From Ferrovum myxofaciens (GTDB lineage: Bacteria; Pseudomonadota; Gammaproteobacteria; Burkholderiales; Ferrovaceae): 64,000 bases of DNA. A model generated the notes under the pieces. The model was not told where the DNA came from. It saw only the letters and a program-made list of their open reading frames with translations, and made no database searches. Positions 19,979 through 30,246 of the stretch are shown piece by piece. A program made the position numbers and the translations under genes. Position 1 is the stretch's first letter, and each line of letters starts with the position of its first letter. The stretch lies in NCBI RefSeq assembly GCF_000735045.1, contig NZ_JPOQ01000008.1, positions 62,001 to 126,000 on the forward strand, written 5' to 3'.

Positions 19979-20451
19979 GACTTCAACTCCTTGAGCAAAG
20001 TATCCAGTTTTTCTTCATCCATGAAAGAGTGCATGGTATGGTTGTCCACCAAAAGTACCGGCGCATCACCACAGGCCCCGAAACACTGTCCTTCCTTGAG
20101 ACCAATGGCGCCATCCGCCGTCACTTCGCCAAAACCGATGCCCAGTTTTTCCTTGAGCCGGTCACAAAACTCCGTGGAACCCGATAACGCACAGGGCAGA
20201 TTGGTGCACACCGTTAATTTGTGCCGCCCCATGGGTTTGAGGTTGTACATTTCATAGAAAGTGGCCACCTCATACACCGCAATGGCGGGCATGCCCAGAT
20301 ACTCAGCCACACTGTTCATGACTTCCTTCGACAGCCAGCCATATTGGACCTGAGCAATACGCAGGGCCGACATCACTGCCGACTGTTTCTGGTCCGCGGG
20401 GTACTTGGCGACTTCGCGGTCGATCTGTTGTTTGGATTCCGTACTCAGCAT
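19975..20451 (-). CDS. nuoE: NADH-quinone oxidoreductase subunit E
   Basis: A 158-residue thioredoxin-like 2Fe-2S subunit (cluster N1a). The four cysteines appear in CTNLPC near residue 82 and [13 protein letters not shown] near residue 123. It pairs with NuoF at the tip of the peripheral arm and starts 2 bases after nuoD. Confidence 0.98.
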   Translation of the reverse strand: MLSTESKQQIDREVAKYPADQKQSAVMSALRIAQVQYGWLSKEVMNSVAEYLGMPAIAVYEVATFYEMYNLKPMGRHKLTVCTNLPCALSGSTEFCDRLKEKLGIGFGEVTADGAIGLKEGQCFGACGDAPVLLVDNHTMHSFMDEEKLDTLLKELKS

Positions 20452-20453
20452 GA

Positions 20454-21719
20454 TCAGCGGTCCACTTCTCCGAAAACGATATCCTGGGTCCCGATGATGG
20501 CCACCACGTCTGCAATCATATGCCCACGTGACATTTCATCCAGACCCGCCATATGGGCAAAACCGGGGGCCCGAATCTTGAGACGGTAAGGTTTGTTGGC
20601 TCCATCGGAAACCAGATAAATGGCAAATTCACCCTTGGGTGCTTCCACACTGGCCAAGGTTTCTCCCGGTGGCACATGCATGCCTTCGGTGAAGAGTTTG
20701 AAATGGTGAATCAACTCTTCCATGTTTTCTTTCATGGATTCCCGCGAAGGCGGCGCTACCTTGTGGTTATCGGTGATGACCGGCCCCGGGTTACGACGCA
20801 ACCAGTCGATGCATTGGCGAACGATACGGTTAGATTGTTTCATCTCTTCCATCCGCACCAGATAACGATCGTAACAATCGCCATTCACCCCCACCGGAAT
20901 GTCAAAATCCATCTCAGCGTAGGTTTCGTACGGTTGTTTCTTGCGCAAGTCCCAGGCCACCCCTGATCCACGCAACATGGGCCCTGTAAAGCCCAGAGAC
21001 AGCGCACGTTCTGGCGTCACGACCCCGATCCCCACCGTCCGTTGCTTCCAGATTCGGTTGTCGGTTAACAGATTATGGTAATCATCCAGATAATTCGGAA
21101 AACGATCGACGAAATCTTCAATGAAATCCAGCAATGAACCCTGACGATTACGGTTCAAACGTTGTGCTTTGGCATCCGAACGTCCGCCCCGCACTTCCTT
21201 GTTGGCCAGATGCTGGGGCATGCGTTCAGGCAAATCCCGATACACCCCACCGGGGCGATAGTAGGCCGCATGCAGACGGGCTCCGGAGACAGCTTCATAG
21301 CAATCCACCAGATCTTCCCGTTCACGGAAAGCATAGAGAAACACCGTCATGGCTCCGATATCCAATGCATGCGCCCCAATCCATAGCAAGTGATTGAGGA
21401 TGCGGGTGATTTCGTCGAACATGACGCGAATATATTGAGCGCGGATCGGCACATCCACCTGCAACAATTTCTCGATGGCCAGAACATAGGCATGTTCATT
21501 GCACATCATGGATACGTAGTCGAGACGATCCATGTAGGGCACACTTTGCAGGAAGGTACGGGTTTCCGCCAACTTCTCTGTCCCGCGGTGCAGAAGACCG
21601 ATATGGGGATCGGCCCGTTCAATCACTTCGCCATCCAGTTCCAGAACCAGACGCAACACCCCATGTGCCGCAGGGTGCTGGGGACCAAAGTTCATGGTGT
21701 AGTTACGTATTTCAGCCAT
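20454..21719 (-). CDS. nuoD: NADH-quinone oxidoreductase subunit D
   Basis: A 421-residue 49-kDa-type subunit, related to the large subunit of NiFe hydrogenases, that forms the quinone site with NuoB. Recognisable by [20 protein letters not shown] at the start and [14 protein letters not shown]. NuoC and NuoD are separate genes here, not fused as in E. coli. The ATG overlaps the nuoC stop. Confidence 0.98.
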   Translation of the reverse strand: MAEIRNYTMNFGPQHPAAHGVLRLVLELDGEVIERADPHIGLLHRGTEKLAETRTFLQSVPYMDRLDYVSMMCNEHAYVLAIEKLLQVDVPIRAQYIRVMFDEITRILNHLLWIGAHALDIGAMTVFLYAFREREDLVDCYEAVSGARLHAAYYRPGGVYRDLPERMPQHLANKEVRGGRSDAKAQRLNRNRQGSLLDFIEDFVDRFPNYLDDYHNLLTDNRIWKQRTVGIGVVTPERALSLGFTGPMLRGSGVAWDLRKKQPYETYAEMDFDIPVGVNGDCYDRYLVRMEEMKQSNRIVRQCIDWLRRNPGPVITDNHKVAPPSRESMKENMEELIHHFKLFTEGMHVPPGETLASVEAPKGEFAIYLVSDGANKPYRLKIRAPGFAHMAGLDEMSRGHMIADVVAIIGTQDIVFGEVDR

Positions 21720-22312
21720 TATGCCGTATCCCCATAATGTTCCGGACGCGTCTTGCGTGGAATCACTTCACGCGGTGGAATGCTGACCGGTTGATAGATG
21801 ACCCGCTTTTGTTCCGGGTCATAACGCATTTCCACGAATCCGGAAACGGGAAAGTCCTTGCGGAAGGGATGTCCCACAAAACCATAATCCGTCAGCAAGC
21901 GACGCAGGTCGGGATGCCCGGAAAAAACGATGCCAAACAGATCAAAGGCTTCCCGCTCGAACCAGTTGGCCACAGACCATACCGTGACCACCGATTCCAC
22001 CAGAGGAACAGGCCCCTCCGGCGACGCTATCTTGATGCGCAGGCGCAGGTTATGCTGAATCGAGAGCAGATGCACCACAATCCCGAAGCGAGGCCGTGAC
22101 CAGTGGGGATAGGTGGAATAATCCATTCCGCACAGGTCTATGAGTTGCTCGAAACCGAACTCATCACGCAGGCGCAGAGCCGTTGCCAGCCAATGCTCAG
22201 TGCTGACACGAACGGTCAGTTCATCCCGCTGAATCGAGGATTCTTCCAGAACTTCGCCAAAAGCATGACTCAGCACGCCTGCCAATGTTTCAACACGATT
22301 CAGCAAACTCAT
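21719..22312 (-). CDS. nuoC: NADH-quinone oxidoreductase subunit C
   Basis: A 197-residue 30-kDa-type peripheral subunit. The signature ERE(A)[16 protein letters not shown] lies near residue 118, and [17 protein letters not shown] follows. The start at 22312 (MSLLNRV) forms an ATGA overlap with the nuoB stop, which fixes it against a longer upstream reading. Confidence 0.97.
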   Translation of the reverse strand: MSLLNRVETLAGVLSHAFGEVLEESSIQRDELTVRVSTEHWLATALRLRDEFGFEQLIDLCGMDYSTYPHWSRPRFGIVVHLLSIQHNLRLRIKIASPEGPVPLVESVVTVWSVANWFEREAFDLFGIVFSGHPDLRRLLTDYGFVGHPFRKDFPVSGFVEMRYDPEQKRVIYQPVSIPPREVIPRKTRPEHYGDTA

Positions 22313-22794
22313 CAGGCCACCCGCGCAATGGTCTGAGTACGACGAATCTTTTGTTGCAACTGGATCAAACCAAACAACAGGGCTTCTGCCGTGGGAGGAC
22401 AACCGGGCACATAGACATCCACCGGCACCACACGGTCACAGCCACGCACCACCGAATAGGAATAGTGATAATACCCCCCGCCATTGGCGCAGGACCCCAT
22501 GGAAATAACCCAGCGGGGTTCAGCCATCTGGTCATATACCTTGCGCAGGGCAGGCGCCATTTTATTACAGAGCGTCCCGGCCACGATCATGAGATCGGAC
22601 TGACGGGGACTGGGGCGGAAGACAATCCCAAAGCGATCCAGATCATAACGGGACGCGCCAGCGTGCATCATCTCTACCGCACAACAGGCCAACCCGAATG
22701 TCATGGGCCAAAGGGAACCCGTACGGGTCCAATTGATGACCGTATCCAGACTTGCGGTGACAAAACCTTCCTTGAGCACGCCTTCCAGTGCCAT
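22312..22794 (-). CDS. nuoB: NADH-quinone oxidoreductase subunit B (cluster N2)
   Basis: A 160-residue subunit that carries the terminal 4Fe-4S cluster N2 next to quinone. The tandem cysteines are in [11 protein letters not shown] near residue 34, with the others in [11 protein letters not shown] and [14 protein letters not shown]. It lies 38 bases after nuoA. Confidence 0.98.
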   Translation of the reverse strand: MALEGVLKEGFVTASLDTVINWTRTGSLWPMTFGLACCAVEMMHAGASRYDLDRFGIVFRPSPRQSDLMIVAGTLCNKMAPALRKVYDQMAEPRWVISMGSCANGGGYYHYSYSVVRGCDRVVPVDVYVPGCPPTAEALLFGLIQLQQKIRRTQTIARVA

Positions 22795-22832
22795 GTTCCC
22801 CTCCCTGATGGATCAACCCGGCAATCGTTGTT

Positions 22833-23189
22833 TCATTCCCATTCGAGTGCGCCCTTGAGCCACTCGTAGGCAAACCCCACCACCAATATCCCCAAAAATA
22901 CCAGCATGGCCAGAAAACCAAACCCACCAATATCTTTCAGCACCACGGCCCAAGGGAAGAGGAAGGCAATTTCCAGATCAAATAAAATGAAGAGAATCGC
23001 CACGAGGTAATAGCGCACATCAAAACGCATCCGTGCATCTTCAAAGGCCTCGAAGCCACATTCGTAGGGGGAATTCTTTTCCGGATCGGGACGATGGGGC
23101 GCCAAGAACCAACCCAGAGCCGCAGGGACCACGCCCACGCCCACGCCCACCAGAATGAACAACAATACCGGTAAATAATGTTGTGACAT
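22833..23189 (-). CDS. nuoA: NADH-quinone oxidoreductase subunit A
   Basis: A 118-residue three-helix membrane subunit, first gene of the complex I operon. It carries the family patterns [20 protein letters not shown] and [15 protein letters not shown] start at MSQHYLPV, where homologues begin; an in-frame start 21 codons upstream (GTG) or 11 codons upstream (ATG) exists. The ribosome site is weak (GAG). A 190-base leader with a hairpin separates it from tRNA-Leu. Confidence 0.96.
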   Translation of the reverse strand: MSQHYLPVLLFILVGVGVGVVPAALGWFLAPHRPDPEKNSPYECGFEAFEDARMRFDVRYYLVAILFILFDLEIAFLFPWAVVLKDIGGFGFLAMLVFLGILVVGFAYEWLKGALEWE

Positions 23190-23280
23190 CACATACTCGC
23201 AATGTTTCCTGCACCCCCTCATAGGGCGGGTGCGATTATTATCATTGAGCACTTCCCCATACTGCCGCCGGGTAAGCCCC

Positions 23281-23306
23281 GTCGAGTTCCAAATCGAAAA
23301 CTCGAC
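23281..23306 (-). repeat. Hairpin in the nuoA leader
   Basis: GTCGAGTT and AACTCGAC form a perfect 8-pair stem with a 10-base loop. On the minus strand the hairpin is directly preceded by AAAGGAGG (23313-23306), a perfect ribosome-site sequence without a well-placed start codon after it. No T-run follows, so it is not a standard terminator. It may be an RNA-processing or stability element between tRNA-Leu and nuoA. Confidence 0.4.
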
Positions 23307-23381
23307 CTCCTTTGTGGGTCATTATGACACCATTACTTCCATTTGACAGAAACCTCTGCCAAACCGTTCACGATCATTCCA

Positions 23382-23466
23382 TGGTGCCGATGAGCAGACT
23401 CGAACTGCTACGGCTTTCGCCACCGCCCCCTCAAGACGGCGTGTCTACCAATTTCACCACATCGGC
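23382..23466 (-). tRNA. tRNA-Leu (GAG anticodon)
   Basis: An 85-base cloverleaf with encoded CCA starts GCCGATGTGG and ends ATCGGCACCA on the minus strand. The anticodon stem CCGTC/GGCGG holds the loop TTGAGGG, so the anticodon is GAG. The long variable arm (TGGCGAAAGCC) is typical of leucine tRNAs. It sits between secG and nuoA, a common betaproteobacterial arrangement. Confidence 0.97.
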
Positions 23467-23506
23467 TTAAAACTCATCCCCTTTGACCGGGGGGTACCAG
23501 TGTACC

Positions 23507-23842
23507 TTATTTTGGAATTTCGTTGGATTTTGTGGGAACCCCATTTGCTGGCGTCGAAACCACAGGAGCCTTGAGCGCATTGGCTCCACTCATCACGCTC
23601 GCCCCTTTGTTACCGTGCCCTGAATACCAGGTCAGAAGCATGCTGGTACAAAAGAACACTGCCGCCAGTACCGCGGTGCTGCGGCTCAGAAAATTCGATG
23701 CGCCCGAGGCACCGAACAATCCCCCCGCAGAACCACTCCCGAAGGCTGCGCCCATATCCGCGCCCTTACCATGCTGCATGAGAACCAATCCGATAATTCC
23801 AAGTGCGGCCCCCACATGTACGAACCAAACCACCGTTTCCAT
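23507..23842 (-). CDS. secG: Preprotein translocase subunit SecG
   Basis: A 111-residue accessory subunit of the SecYEG channel. Two helices (about residues 3-22 and 52-72) flank a glycine-rich loop (MQHGKGADMGAAFGSGSAGG), as in all SecG proteins, and FGASGASNFLSRSTAVLAA follows. The C-terminal tail is proline- and alanine-rich. Its ATG overlaps the tpiA stop by one base (TAATG), so expression is probably coupled. Confidence 0.96.
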   Translation of the reverse strand: METVVWFVHVGAALGIIGLVLMQHGKGADMGAAFGSGSAGGLFGASGASNFLSRSTAVLAAVFFCTSMLLTWYSGHGNKGASVMSGANALKAPVVSTPANGVPTKSNEIPK

Positions 23843-24615
23843 TACTCAGTCCTTTGACTTGCTTTCGCGGCTGCGCGCGCGATCGCCAAAAATTCCTGCG
23901 CCACCAGGGAAGCGCCCCCCACCAGTGCCCCATCCACATCAGGCAAGGCCATCAATTCTACCGCGTTGGCACCTTTGACGCTACCGCCATAGAGAATTTG
24001 GATGTTTTCAGCCAACCCCGGCGACACTTCGGCACACTGCTGGCGCAACCAGGCATGGACTTCCTGAACTTGCGCCGGGGTTGCACTTCGTCCTGTACCA
24101 ATGGCCCAGACGGGTTCATAGGCCAGTACCGAACGGACCATGCCGGCTTCCCCCAACACGTCCAGAAGCACGCCCAATTGATGGCGCATCACTTGCGCCG
24201 TTTTTCCTGCCTCCCGTTGCTCCAGGGATTCTCCCAGGCAGAGGATGGGAATCAGATCCTGAGACAGTGCCTGTTGCGCCTTGGCCGCCACCTGAACATC
24301 GGTCTCACCATGGCGTTGACGCCGTTCCGAATGTCCTACCACCGTATACCGGCATCCGAATTCGCGCAACATGGAAGCCGCCACCTCTCCGGTAAAAGCA
24401 CCGCGTTCCTGGTCGCTAACATCCTGCCCTCCCCAGGCACAGGCTGAATCACCCAACAACTGCTGCATCTGGGCCAGATAGGGAGCAGGGACCAAAACCA
24501 CCAGTTCAACGGAGGGCTCCAAAGCCGGTTCTGCCAGCAGTGACCTTACCAATATCTCGTTTGCTACACGAGAACCGTGCATTTTCCAGTTGCCTGCAAT
24601 AAGTTTTTTACGCAT
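23842..24615 (-). CDS. tpiA: Triosephosphate isomerase
   Basis: A 257-residue TIM-barrel enzyme that interconverts dihydroxyacetone phosphate and glyceraldehyde 3-phosphate. Active-site lysine is in GNWKM near residue 9, histidine in VVGHSERR near residue 95, and glutamate in YEPVWAIGTG near residue 165. The phosphate-binding loop ILYGGSVKG lies near residue 207. The start MRKKLIAGNWKM was chosen from the family N-terminus. The nearby pst genes end about 100 bases before it. Confidence 0.98.
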   Translation of the reverse strand: MRKKLIAGNWKMHGSRVANEILVRSLLAEPALEPSVELVVLVPAPYLAQMQQLLGDSACAWGGQDVSDQERGAFTGEVAASMLREFGCRYTVVGHSERRQRHGETDVQVAAKAQQALSQDLIPILCLGESLEQREAGKTAQVMRHQLGVLLDVLGEAGMVRSVLAYEPVWAIGTGRSATPAQVQEVHAWLRQQCAEVSPGLAENIQILYGGSVKGANAVELMALPDVDGALVGGASLVAQEFLAIARAAAKASQRTE

Positions 24616-24711
24616 GAGCTGTTCCAAACCTTGCATGAAATAAATGTCTGGGCAGGATGATGCCTTGAAATGGCGTTCCTTGCAATGGTCTTGGCACCGC
24701 AAATCCGAAGA

Positions 24712-25506
24712 TCAACCGAATTTCCCGGTAATATAATCTTCCGTCGCCTTCTGATTGGGTTTGGTAAAGATTTGATCCGTCTCATCGAACTCGATCAATT
24801 CCCCCAGGTACATATAGGCGGTATAGTCGGAAACTCGAGCGGCCTGCTGCATGTTGTGGGTAACCATGACCACAGTGTAATCGCTCTTCAGGTCATGCAC
24901 CAGTTCCTCGATATGCGCCGTAGAAATAGGATCAAGCGCAGAGCAGGGCTCATCCAGCAGGATCACCTCGGGCTTGATGGCAATACAACGGGCAATACAC
25001 AGACGCTGCTGCTGTCCCCCGGAAAGCCCATTACCACTCTGGCGCAGCTTATCTTTCACCTCGGGCCACAGCGCCGCCTTGCTCAGAGCCCATTCCACTC
25101 GCTCGTCCATTTCCACGGACGTCAACCTTTCATACAATCTCACACCAAAAGCAATGTTTTCATAAATCGACATGGGAAACGGCGTGGGTTTCTGAAAAAC
25201 CATCCCCACACGCGCCCGCAATAAAGTGGGGTCTTCCCGATGGTCCAAAACATTCTTGCCATCCAGCAGAATTTGACCTGTAGTTCGATTGGCCGGATAA
25301 AGTTCATGCAGACGGTTGAAGGTCCGCAAGAGAGTGGACTTACCACATCCCGAAGGACCAATGAAGGCCGTCACCTTGTTGGTCTGTATATCCATGGTGA
25401 CATTCTTCAACGCATGGAAGCGGCCGTAGTAAAAATTGAGATTACGAATGGCGATACGCACTTCAGGCGCGATGGAAGAAAGATTGAAAACCTCGGAATG
25501 TCTCAT
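24712..25506 (-). CDS. pstB: Phosphate ABC transporter ATP-binding protein PstB
   Basis: A 264-residue ATPase. Walker A is [17 protein letters not shown] near residue 51, the ABC signature is [14 protein letters not shown], and Walker B is [14 protein letters not shown]. It ends VTGKFG-like (DYITGKFG), the usual PstB tail. It drives phosphate uptake at the inner membrane. The start at 25506 lies 11 bases after the pstA stop. No phoU follows; tpiA comes next. Confidence 0.98.
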   Translation of the reverse strand: MRHSEVFNLSSIAPEVRIAIRNLNFYYGRFHALKNVTMDIQTNKVTAFIGPSGCGKSTLLRTFNRLHELYPANRTTGQILLDGKNVLDHREDPTLLRARVGMVFQKPTPFPMSIYENIAFGVRLYERLTSVEMDERVEWALSKAALWPEVKDKLRQSGNGLSGGQQQRLCIARCIAIKPEVILLDEPCSALDPISTAHIEELVHDLKSDYTVVMVTHNMQQAARVSDYTAYMYLGELIEFDETDQIFTKPNQKATEDYITGKFG

Positions 25507-25517
25507 GAAACCCCTGC

Positions 25518-26378
25518 TCAAAAACTTTTTTGACGGAACAGCAAACGCGCCAGCACATTGATTGCCAACACACTGAAGGTCACCAGGATGGCCCCGCCCC
25601 AGGCCAGACGGTGCCAATCATCGTAGGGACTCATGGCAAACTGAAAGATCACCACCGGCAGATTGGCCATCGGCTCATTGATGTTCCAGGTGGTGAACTG
25701 ATTGTTGAGTGCAGTGAACAAGAGAGGAGCCGTTTCACCGCTGATGCGCGCCACCGCCAGCAACACGCCCGTGGCGATGCCGCTTTTGGCAGACCGATAA
25801 GACACCATCACCACCATTTTCCAACGGGGTGCTCCCAGCGCAATGGCGGCTTCGCGCAGACTGTCCGGCACCAGGCGCAACATATCGTCGGTGGTTCGGA
25901 CAACCACGGGAACCACGATCAAAGATAAAGACAGAGCGCCGGCAATCCCTGAAAAGTGGTGAGCATGGGCCACATACACGGTATAGACAAACAACCCCAG
26001 AACGATGGAGGGGGCGCTGAGCAGAATGTCATTGATGAAACGGGTCGTGGGAGCCAACCAGCCCCGTCGACCATATTCGGCCAGATAGGTCCCGGCCAGT
26101 ACCCCTACCGGTGTTCCAATCAAAGTTGCCAAGCCGGACATCATGATGCTCCCCAAAATGGCATTGGCCAGCCCCCCTTCCCCTCCAGGAGAAGGCGTCG
26201 GATGGGTCAACAGTGACCAACTCAATGCTTCAAAACCATTGGACAACAAGGTCCAGAGAATCCAGGTCAACCAGAACAAACCAAAACCCATGCCAAACAC
26301 CGACATGAACAGATGAAAACGATTGGCCATCTGACGGCGGCGGTAGATTCGACGGATTTCGGGCGTGGTGTAACGCAT
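25518..26378 (-). CDS. pstA: Phosphate ABC transporter permease PstA
   Basis: A 286-residue inner-membrane permease with six helices. The ABC-coupling EAA region lies at [20 protein letters not shown] near residue 180. It lies 2 bases after pstC, and its cytoplasmic N-terminus is basic ([12 protein letters not shown]). Confidence 0.97.
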   Translation of the reverse strand: MRYTTPEIRRIYRRRQMANRFHLFMSVFGMGFGLFWLTWILWTLLSNGFEALSWSLLTHPTPSPGGEGGLANAILGSIMMSGLATLIGTPVGVLAGTYLAEYGRRGWLAPTTRFINDILLSAPSIVLGLFVYTVYVAHAHHFSGIAGALSLSLIVVPVVVRTTDDMLRLVPDSLREAAIALGAPRWKMVVMVSYRSAKSGIATGVLLAVARISGETAPLLFTALNNQFTTWNINEPMANLPVVIFQFAMSPYDDWHRLAWGGAILVTFSVLAINVLARLLFRQKSF

Positions 26379-26380
26379 GG

Positions 26381-27373
26381 TCAGCTCCTCGTTCCTTCAC
26401 GCTGCCCCATGCGCAACAACATCAATTTGGCCATAGCCAGCACGATGGTCGTAATGATGAAAAGCAGTAGTCCCAATTCAATCAACGCAGAGGTATAAAG
26501 GTCGCCCACCGCTTCGGCAAATTCATTGGCCAGGGACGAGGCAATACTGTTTCCCGGGGCCAGCAGCGACGGACTCAAATGCTGGGTATTGCCAATCACG
26601 AAGGTGACCGCCATGGTTTCTCCCAAAGCACGCCCCAGTCCCAGCATGATTCCCCCCACCACCCCGGCACGAGTATAGGGCAATACCACCCGCCAGACCA
26701 CTTCCCAGGTGGTGGCTCCCAGCCCATAGGCCGATTCTTTAAGTACAACGGGAACCAGTTCAAAGACATCACGCATCACCGAGGAGATGAAGGGTATCAC
26801 CATGATGGCCAGAATGATGCTGGCCGTCAGCAAACCGATTCCCAAGGGTGGGCCTTGAAAAAGTTGTCCGGCAAAGGGTATTTTGCCCAAAGTCTGGATC
26901 AAGAAGGGTTGCAGCGTCCGGGAAAAAATCGGGGCAAAGGAAAACAGTCCCCACATCCCGTAGATGATGCTGGGAATGGCAGCCAGCAATTCAATGGCCG
27001 TCCCGAGCGGGCGTTTAAGCCAGGGAGGAGACATTTCCGTAAGAAAGACGGCAATCCCGAAACTGATGGGAACCGCAATCAGCAAAGCCACAAAGGAACT
27101 GACCAGAGTTCCGTAAACGGGGATCAGGGCACCATACTTATCCTGCACGGGATCCCAGTCTTCGGACCACAGGAAAGAAAAACCAAAGGCTTTCAATGAA
27201 GGAGCGCTGGTTACCACCAACGAAGCCAGAATCGCCAGCAAAGTGAACAGCACCAACAATGCAAAGATGCGGGTCATCCACTCGAACAAGCGGTCGGCAA
27301 GATATCCGGAACCACGGGCCTGCCCTGCGGGCACAGGCGCGCGCTCAGCAGGTTGGGTCGGTATAGGGTTCAT
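26381..27373 (-). CDS. pstC: Phosphate ABC transporter permease PstC
   Basis: A 330-residue inner-membrane permease with a charged N-terminus and six helices. The EAA region is [20 protein letters not shown] near residue 215. It partners PstA. A 128-base gap with a hairpin separates it from pstS. Confidence 0.97.
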   Translation of the reverse strand: MNPIPTQPAERAPVPAGQARGSGYLADRLFEWMTRIFALLVLFTLLAILASLVVTSAPSLKAFGFSFLWSEDWDPVQDKYGALIPVYGTLVSSFVALLIAVPISFGIAVFLTEMSPPWLKRPLGTAIELLAAIPSIIYGMWGLFSFAPIFSRTLQPFLIQTLGKIPFAGQLFQGPPLGIGLLTASIILAIMVIPFISSVMRDVFELVPVVLKESAYGLGATTWEVVWRVVLPYTRAGVVGGIMLGLGRALGETMAVTFVIGNTQHLSPSLLAPGNSIASSLANEFAEAVGDLYTSALIELGLLLFIITTIVLAMAKLMLLRMGQREGTRS

Positions 27374-27455
27374 AAGGCGGCCATGGACACAATGTCAAGA
27401 CAGGAACGGAGCGATTATACCCCAGTACCGAGGTTTTCCTATTATCGCGCAATCG

Positions 27456-27477
27456 GGGGAGAGAAGGACCCCTCCCC
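27456..27477 (-). repeat. Hairpin between pstS and pstC
   Basis: GGGGAG and CTCCCC with a 10-base spacer lie about 25 bases after the pstS stop in transcription direction. No clear T-run follows. A hairpin here could protect or partly end the pstS message and allow more binding protein than permease, as seen in other binding-protein operons. Confidence 0.4.
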
Positions 27478-27501
27478 ACACAGAAATTTCCTGCAGCCTC
27501 C

Positions 27502-28545
27502 TCAGTAGAGTGCCTTACCCGCACTATCCTTCAGTTCCATCTTCCACTGGGCTTCGATCAACCTGGCCACATCATCGGGCAATGGAACATAGTCCAGGGA
27601 CAATGCGGCTTTTTGACCGTTCTTGTAGGCCCACTCGAAAAACCGCAAGGCGGTTTTGGCATGCTCCGGGTTTTCCTGCACTTTTTGCATCAGAACAAAG
27701 GTGGCGCCGGTAATGGGCCAACTGTTTTTTCCCGGTTCATCGGTCAGAACTTCGTAAAACCCGTTTTCCGGTTTCCAGTTTGCATTGCTGGCCGCAGCGC
27801 TGAATGTTTTGATATCCGGTTCCACAAACTGCCCTTCGTGGTTCTTCATCTGAACATGACTCATTTTGTTTTGCAGGGCATAGGCGTATTCCACGTAACC
27901 AATTCCCCCCGCCTGCTGACGCACATAGGAAGCCACCCCCTCATTTCCCTTGCCATTGATGCCTGTGGGCCATCTGACGGCCGTATCACTCCCGACCTTA
28001 TTTTTCCACTCGGCACTGACCTTGGAGAGGTAATTCGTAAAGATGAAGGTGGTCCCGGAACCATCGGTCCGGGAAACCACGACGATGTCCCGTGCGGGCA
28101 GATTTAGTCCCTTGTTGAGCGCCTGAATGGCCGGATCATTCCAACGTTTGATCTTGCCCAGATAGATGTCGGCCAACACCGGTCCGTCGAGTTTCATTTG
28201 TCCGGGGGCAATTCCTTCCACATTGATTACAGGAACCACGCCACCTACCACGAGCGGCCACTGTACCAGTGAACTCCGGTTCAGTTCTTCCCGGGTCAGA
28301 GGTTTGTCCGTTGCCCCAAAATCCACCACTTTGGCTTTCACCTGCTTGATTCCTCCGCCTGAGCCAATAGATTGGTAATTCAAACTATTTTGAGTGGCCA
28401 CTCTGAATCCTTCAGCCCACTTGGCGCAAACTGGATAGACGAAAGTGGATCCCGCTCCGGTGATATCTGTTGCTTGGGCTTCCCAAGCCGACACCCATAA
28501 AACACTGGCTGCCACCCAAGAACGCAAGAGGAATCGAATCGTCAT
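27502..28545 (-). CDS. pstS: Periplasmic phosphate-binding protein PstS
   Basis: A 347-residue secreted protein with a signal peptide of about 25 residues (cleavage near AQA-TDI). Phosphate-site motifs are GAGSTFVYPVCAKW, the GSGGG region near residue 62 and SRTDGSGTTFIFTNYL near residue 158. It captures Pi for PstCAB. GGAG precedes the ATG, and a Pho box lies 55 to 72 bases upstream. Confidence 0.98.
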   Translation of the reverse strand: MTIRFLLRSWVAASVLWVSAWEAQATDITGAGSTFVYPVCAKWAEGFRVATQNSLNYQSIGSGGGIKQVKAKVVDFGATDKPLTREELNRSSLVQWPLVVGGVVPVINVEGIAPGQMKLDGPVLADIYLGKIKRWNDPAIQALNKGLNLPARDIVVVSRTDGSGTTFIFTNYLSKVSAEWKNKVGSDTAVRWPTGINGKGNEGVASYVRQQAGGIGYVEYAYALQNKMSHVQMKNHEGQFVEPDIKTFSAAASNANWKPENGFYEVLTDEPGKNSWPITGATFVLMQKVQENPEHAKTALRFFEWAYKNGQKAALSLDYVPLPDDVARLIEAQWKMELKDSAGKALY

Positions 28546-28599
28546 GAAAATCTCCGTAGAAAAAATTGCAAGGGTACGGGAACAGGGTAACTACCAAAT

Positions 28600-28617
28600 A
28601 TGACATATTGATTACAG
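28600..28617 (-). promoter_or_regulatory. Pho box (PhoB site) upstream of pstS
   Basis: On the minus strand CTGTAAT-CAAT-ATGTCAT fits the PhoB consensus CTGTCAT-A(A/T)A(A/T)-CTGTCAT, with 11-base periodicity. A further ATTT and a weak third heptamer follow. The site lies in the 90-base gap between ppx and pstS, so pstSCAB should be induced by phosphate starvation. Confidence 0.8.
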
Positions 28618-28635
28618 CCCCGTGAATCTTCCGGG

Positions 28636-30111
28636 TCAAACCACCCTCAAGGAAATACCTTGAGCCTGCCACTGCTGACATTCTTTCTCCAAATTGGCGG
28701 CTGCCAAGGCATGGCTGGCCAACCAGACGGGATTGAGTTGCAAGCAAAACCCCTCCTCCCCCTCATCCGCCAGGCGAAAGCGCGGGGTTCGCCCCAGAGG
28801 TGCGCGGCCACGACAGAACAACACCGCCAGACGAAGACACAACACCAAGCGCCAACCTTCCCGATTGGTGATCCGTTCTGCCCCCTTGACCAGACGCCCC
28901 CGATGATTCTGGACCAATCCCCCCACGATAGCCTGCTCCATTTTAGAGAACCCAGGCATGTCCGCATGATCAACGATATAAGTTGAATGACGATGGTACC
29001 CCCCATGGGCGATGGAAAGCCCAATTTCATGCAACTGGGCAGCCCAACGCAGATAAGGGGAATAATGCACATATTGGGGGCGGGTGGTCACCTGACGGTA
29101 GAGAGTAAGCGCCAACTTTTCTACCCGCTCCGCCTGCATCGGATCCGCATGGTACCGCTGGACGAAATGGCGCACCGTCTCTTCCCGGACATCCCGATGT
29201 TTCAGGCGACCCAGCATCTCATACAAGACACCCTCGCGCAAACCACAGTCCGTGGTTTGCATCTGTTCGATCCCCAAGTGATCGAACACCGCACTCATGA
29301 TGACCAGCCCCCCCGGCAACACCGGCACCCGCTCCATGCGTAATCCTATGGAAACCAGATGGTGCGGATCGCGGGCCTCCAATAACTTTTCTCGCAGAAA
29401 AGCCAGTCCGGCCCGGGTAATTCCTTGCCCCACAAAGCCGTTCAATTCCAGCAACTCAGCCAGGGCTCGAGCCGTCCCGGAAGAACCCACGGCCTCATCC
29501 CATTGCTCCCGCCCGAAGGTGGCAGAAAGCGCCTGCAATTCATTGGCCGCCGCTAAAGTGGCTGCCGTCCAGTGACGTTCTGTCACCTTGTTTTGGGAAA
29601 AAAACTGCTGTGTATAACTGACGCACCCCATATATAAACTTTCCAGGCGCTGCGGTTTGACCCCACGTCCAATGATGATTTCTGTAGACCCGCCGCCAAT
29701 GTCCACCACCAACCGACGGCATCGACTGCGGGGAAGACTATGCGCCACACCCACATAAATCAGGCGAGCTTCTTCCTGACCTGCAATGATCTCAATGGGA
29801 ACACCCAAGGCTTCCTGTGCCGCTTCCAGAAAGGTTTCCGCGTGTTGGGCAACGCGCAGGGTATTGGTCCCCACGACCCGGATGGCTTCCCGGGGAACTG
29901 CACGCAACCGCTCGCCAAAACGCCGCAAACAGGCCAAGGCCCGTTCCTGTGTCACCGCATCCAGCGTGTTGTCGGGCAATAATCCCGCCGCCAGTCGTAC
30001 GGACTCCTTGAGCGCATCCAGCGTATAAGGTTGCCCCTGCACCACGCGTGCCACCTGCAGACGAAAACTATTCGAGCCCAAGTCTACTGCCGCGATGATT
30101 CCTTGGGGCAT
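28636..30111 (-). CDS. ppx: Exopolyphosphatase, Ppx/GppA family
   Basis: A 491-residue enzyme that releases Pi from polyphosphate ends (or hydrolyses pppGpp in GppA relatives). The ASKHA phosphate loops are AAVDLGSNSFRLQVARV near residue 8 and VVDIGGGSTEIIIG near residue 140; the catalytic glutamate region is EEARLIYVGV. The C-terminal HD-like helical domain follows from about residue 310. It lies between pstS and the acyltransferase gene, near ppk. Ppx rather than GppA is favoured by this context and the length of about 500. Confidence 0.93.
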   Translation of the reverse strand: MPQGIIAAVDLGSNSFRLQVARVVQGQPYTLDALKESVRLAAGLLPDNTLDAVTQERALACLRRFGERLRAVPREAIRVVGTNTLRVAQHAETFLEAAQEALGVPIEIIAGQEEARLIYVGVAHSLPRSRCRRLVVDIGGGSTEIIIGRGVKPQRLESLYMGCVSYTQQFFSQNKVTERHWTAATLAAANELQALSATFGREQWDEAVGSSGTARALAELLELNGFVGQGITRAGLAFLREKLLEARDPHHLVSIGLRMERVPVLPGGLVIMSAVFDHLGIEQMQTTDCGLREGVLYEMLGRLKHRDVREETVRHFVQRYHADPMQAERVEKLALTLYRQVTTRPQYVHYSPYLRWAAQLHEIGLSIAHGGYHRHSTYIVDHADMPGFSKMEQAIVGGLVQNHRGRLVKGAERITNREGWRLVLCLRLAVLFCRGRAPLGRTPRFRLADEGEEGFCLQLNPVWLASHALAAANLEKECQQWQAQGISLRVV

Positions 30112-30246
30112 ATCCTACAACCCTCACAAAAAACCCCACTCTACCAGATCATGCACGAATGAACTACTCGGGTCCAGAAATCCTTGCCTGGGGTAATAAT
30201 GCCTGAGCGCATACCGGGCAACGTGCTTACACGGATAAATGAATCC

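Noticed and set aside
23242-23292. A 16-residue leader peptide gene before nuoA using TTG
   Set aside because: The spacing of 13 bases from AAAGGAGG is too long and the peptide has no regulatory pattern.
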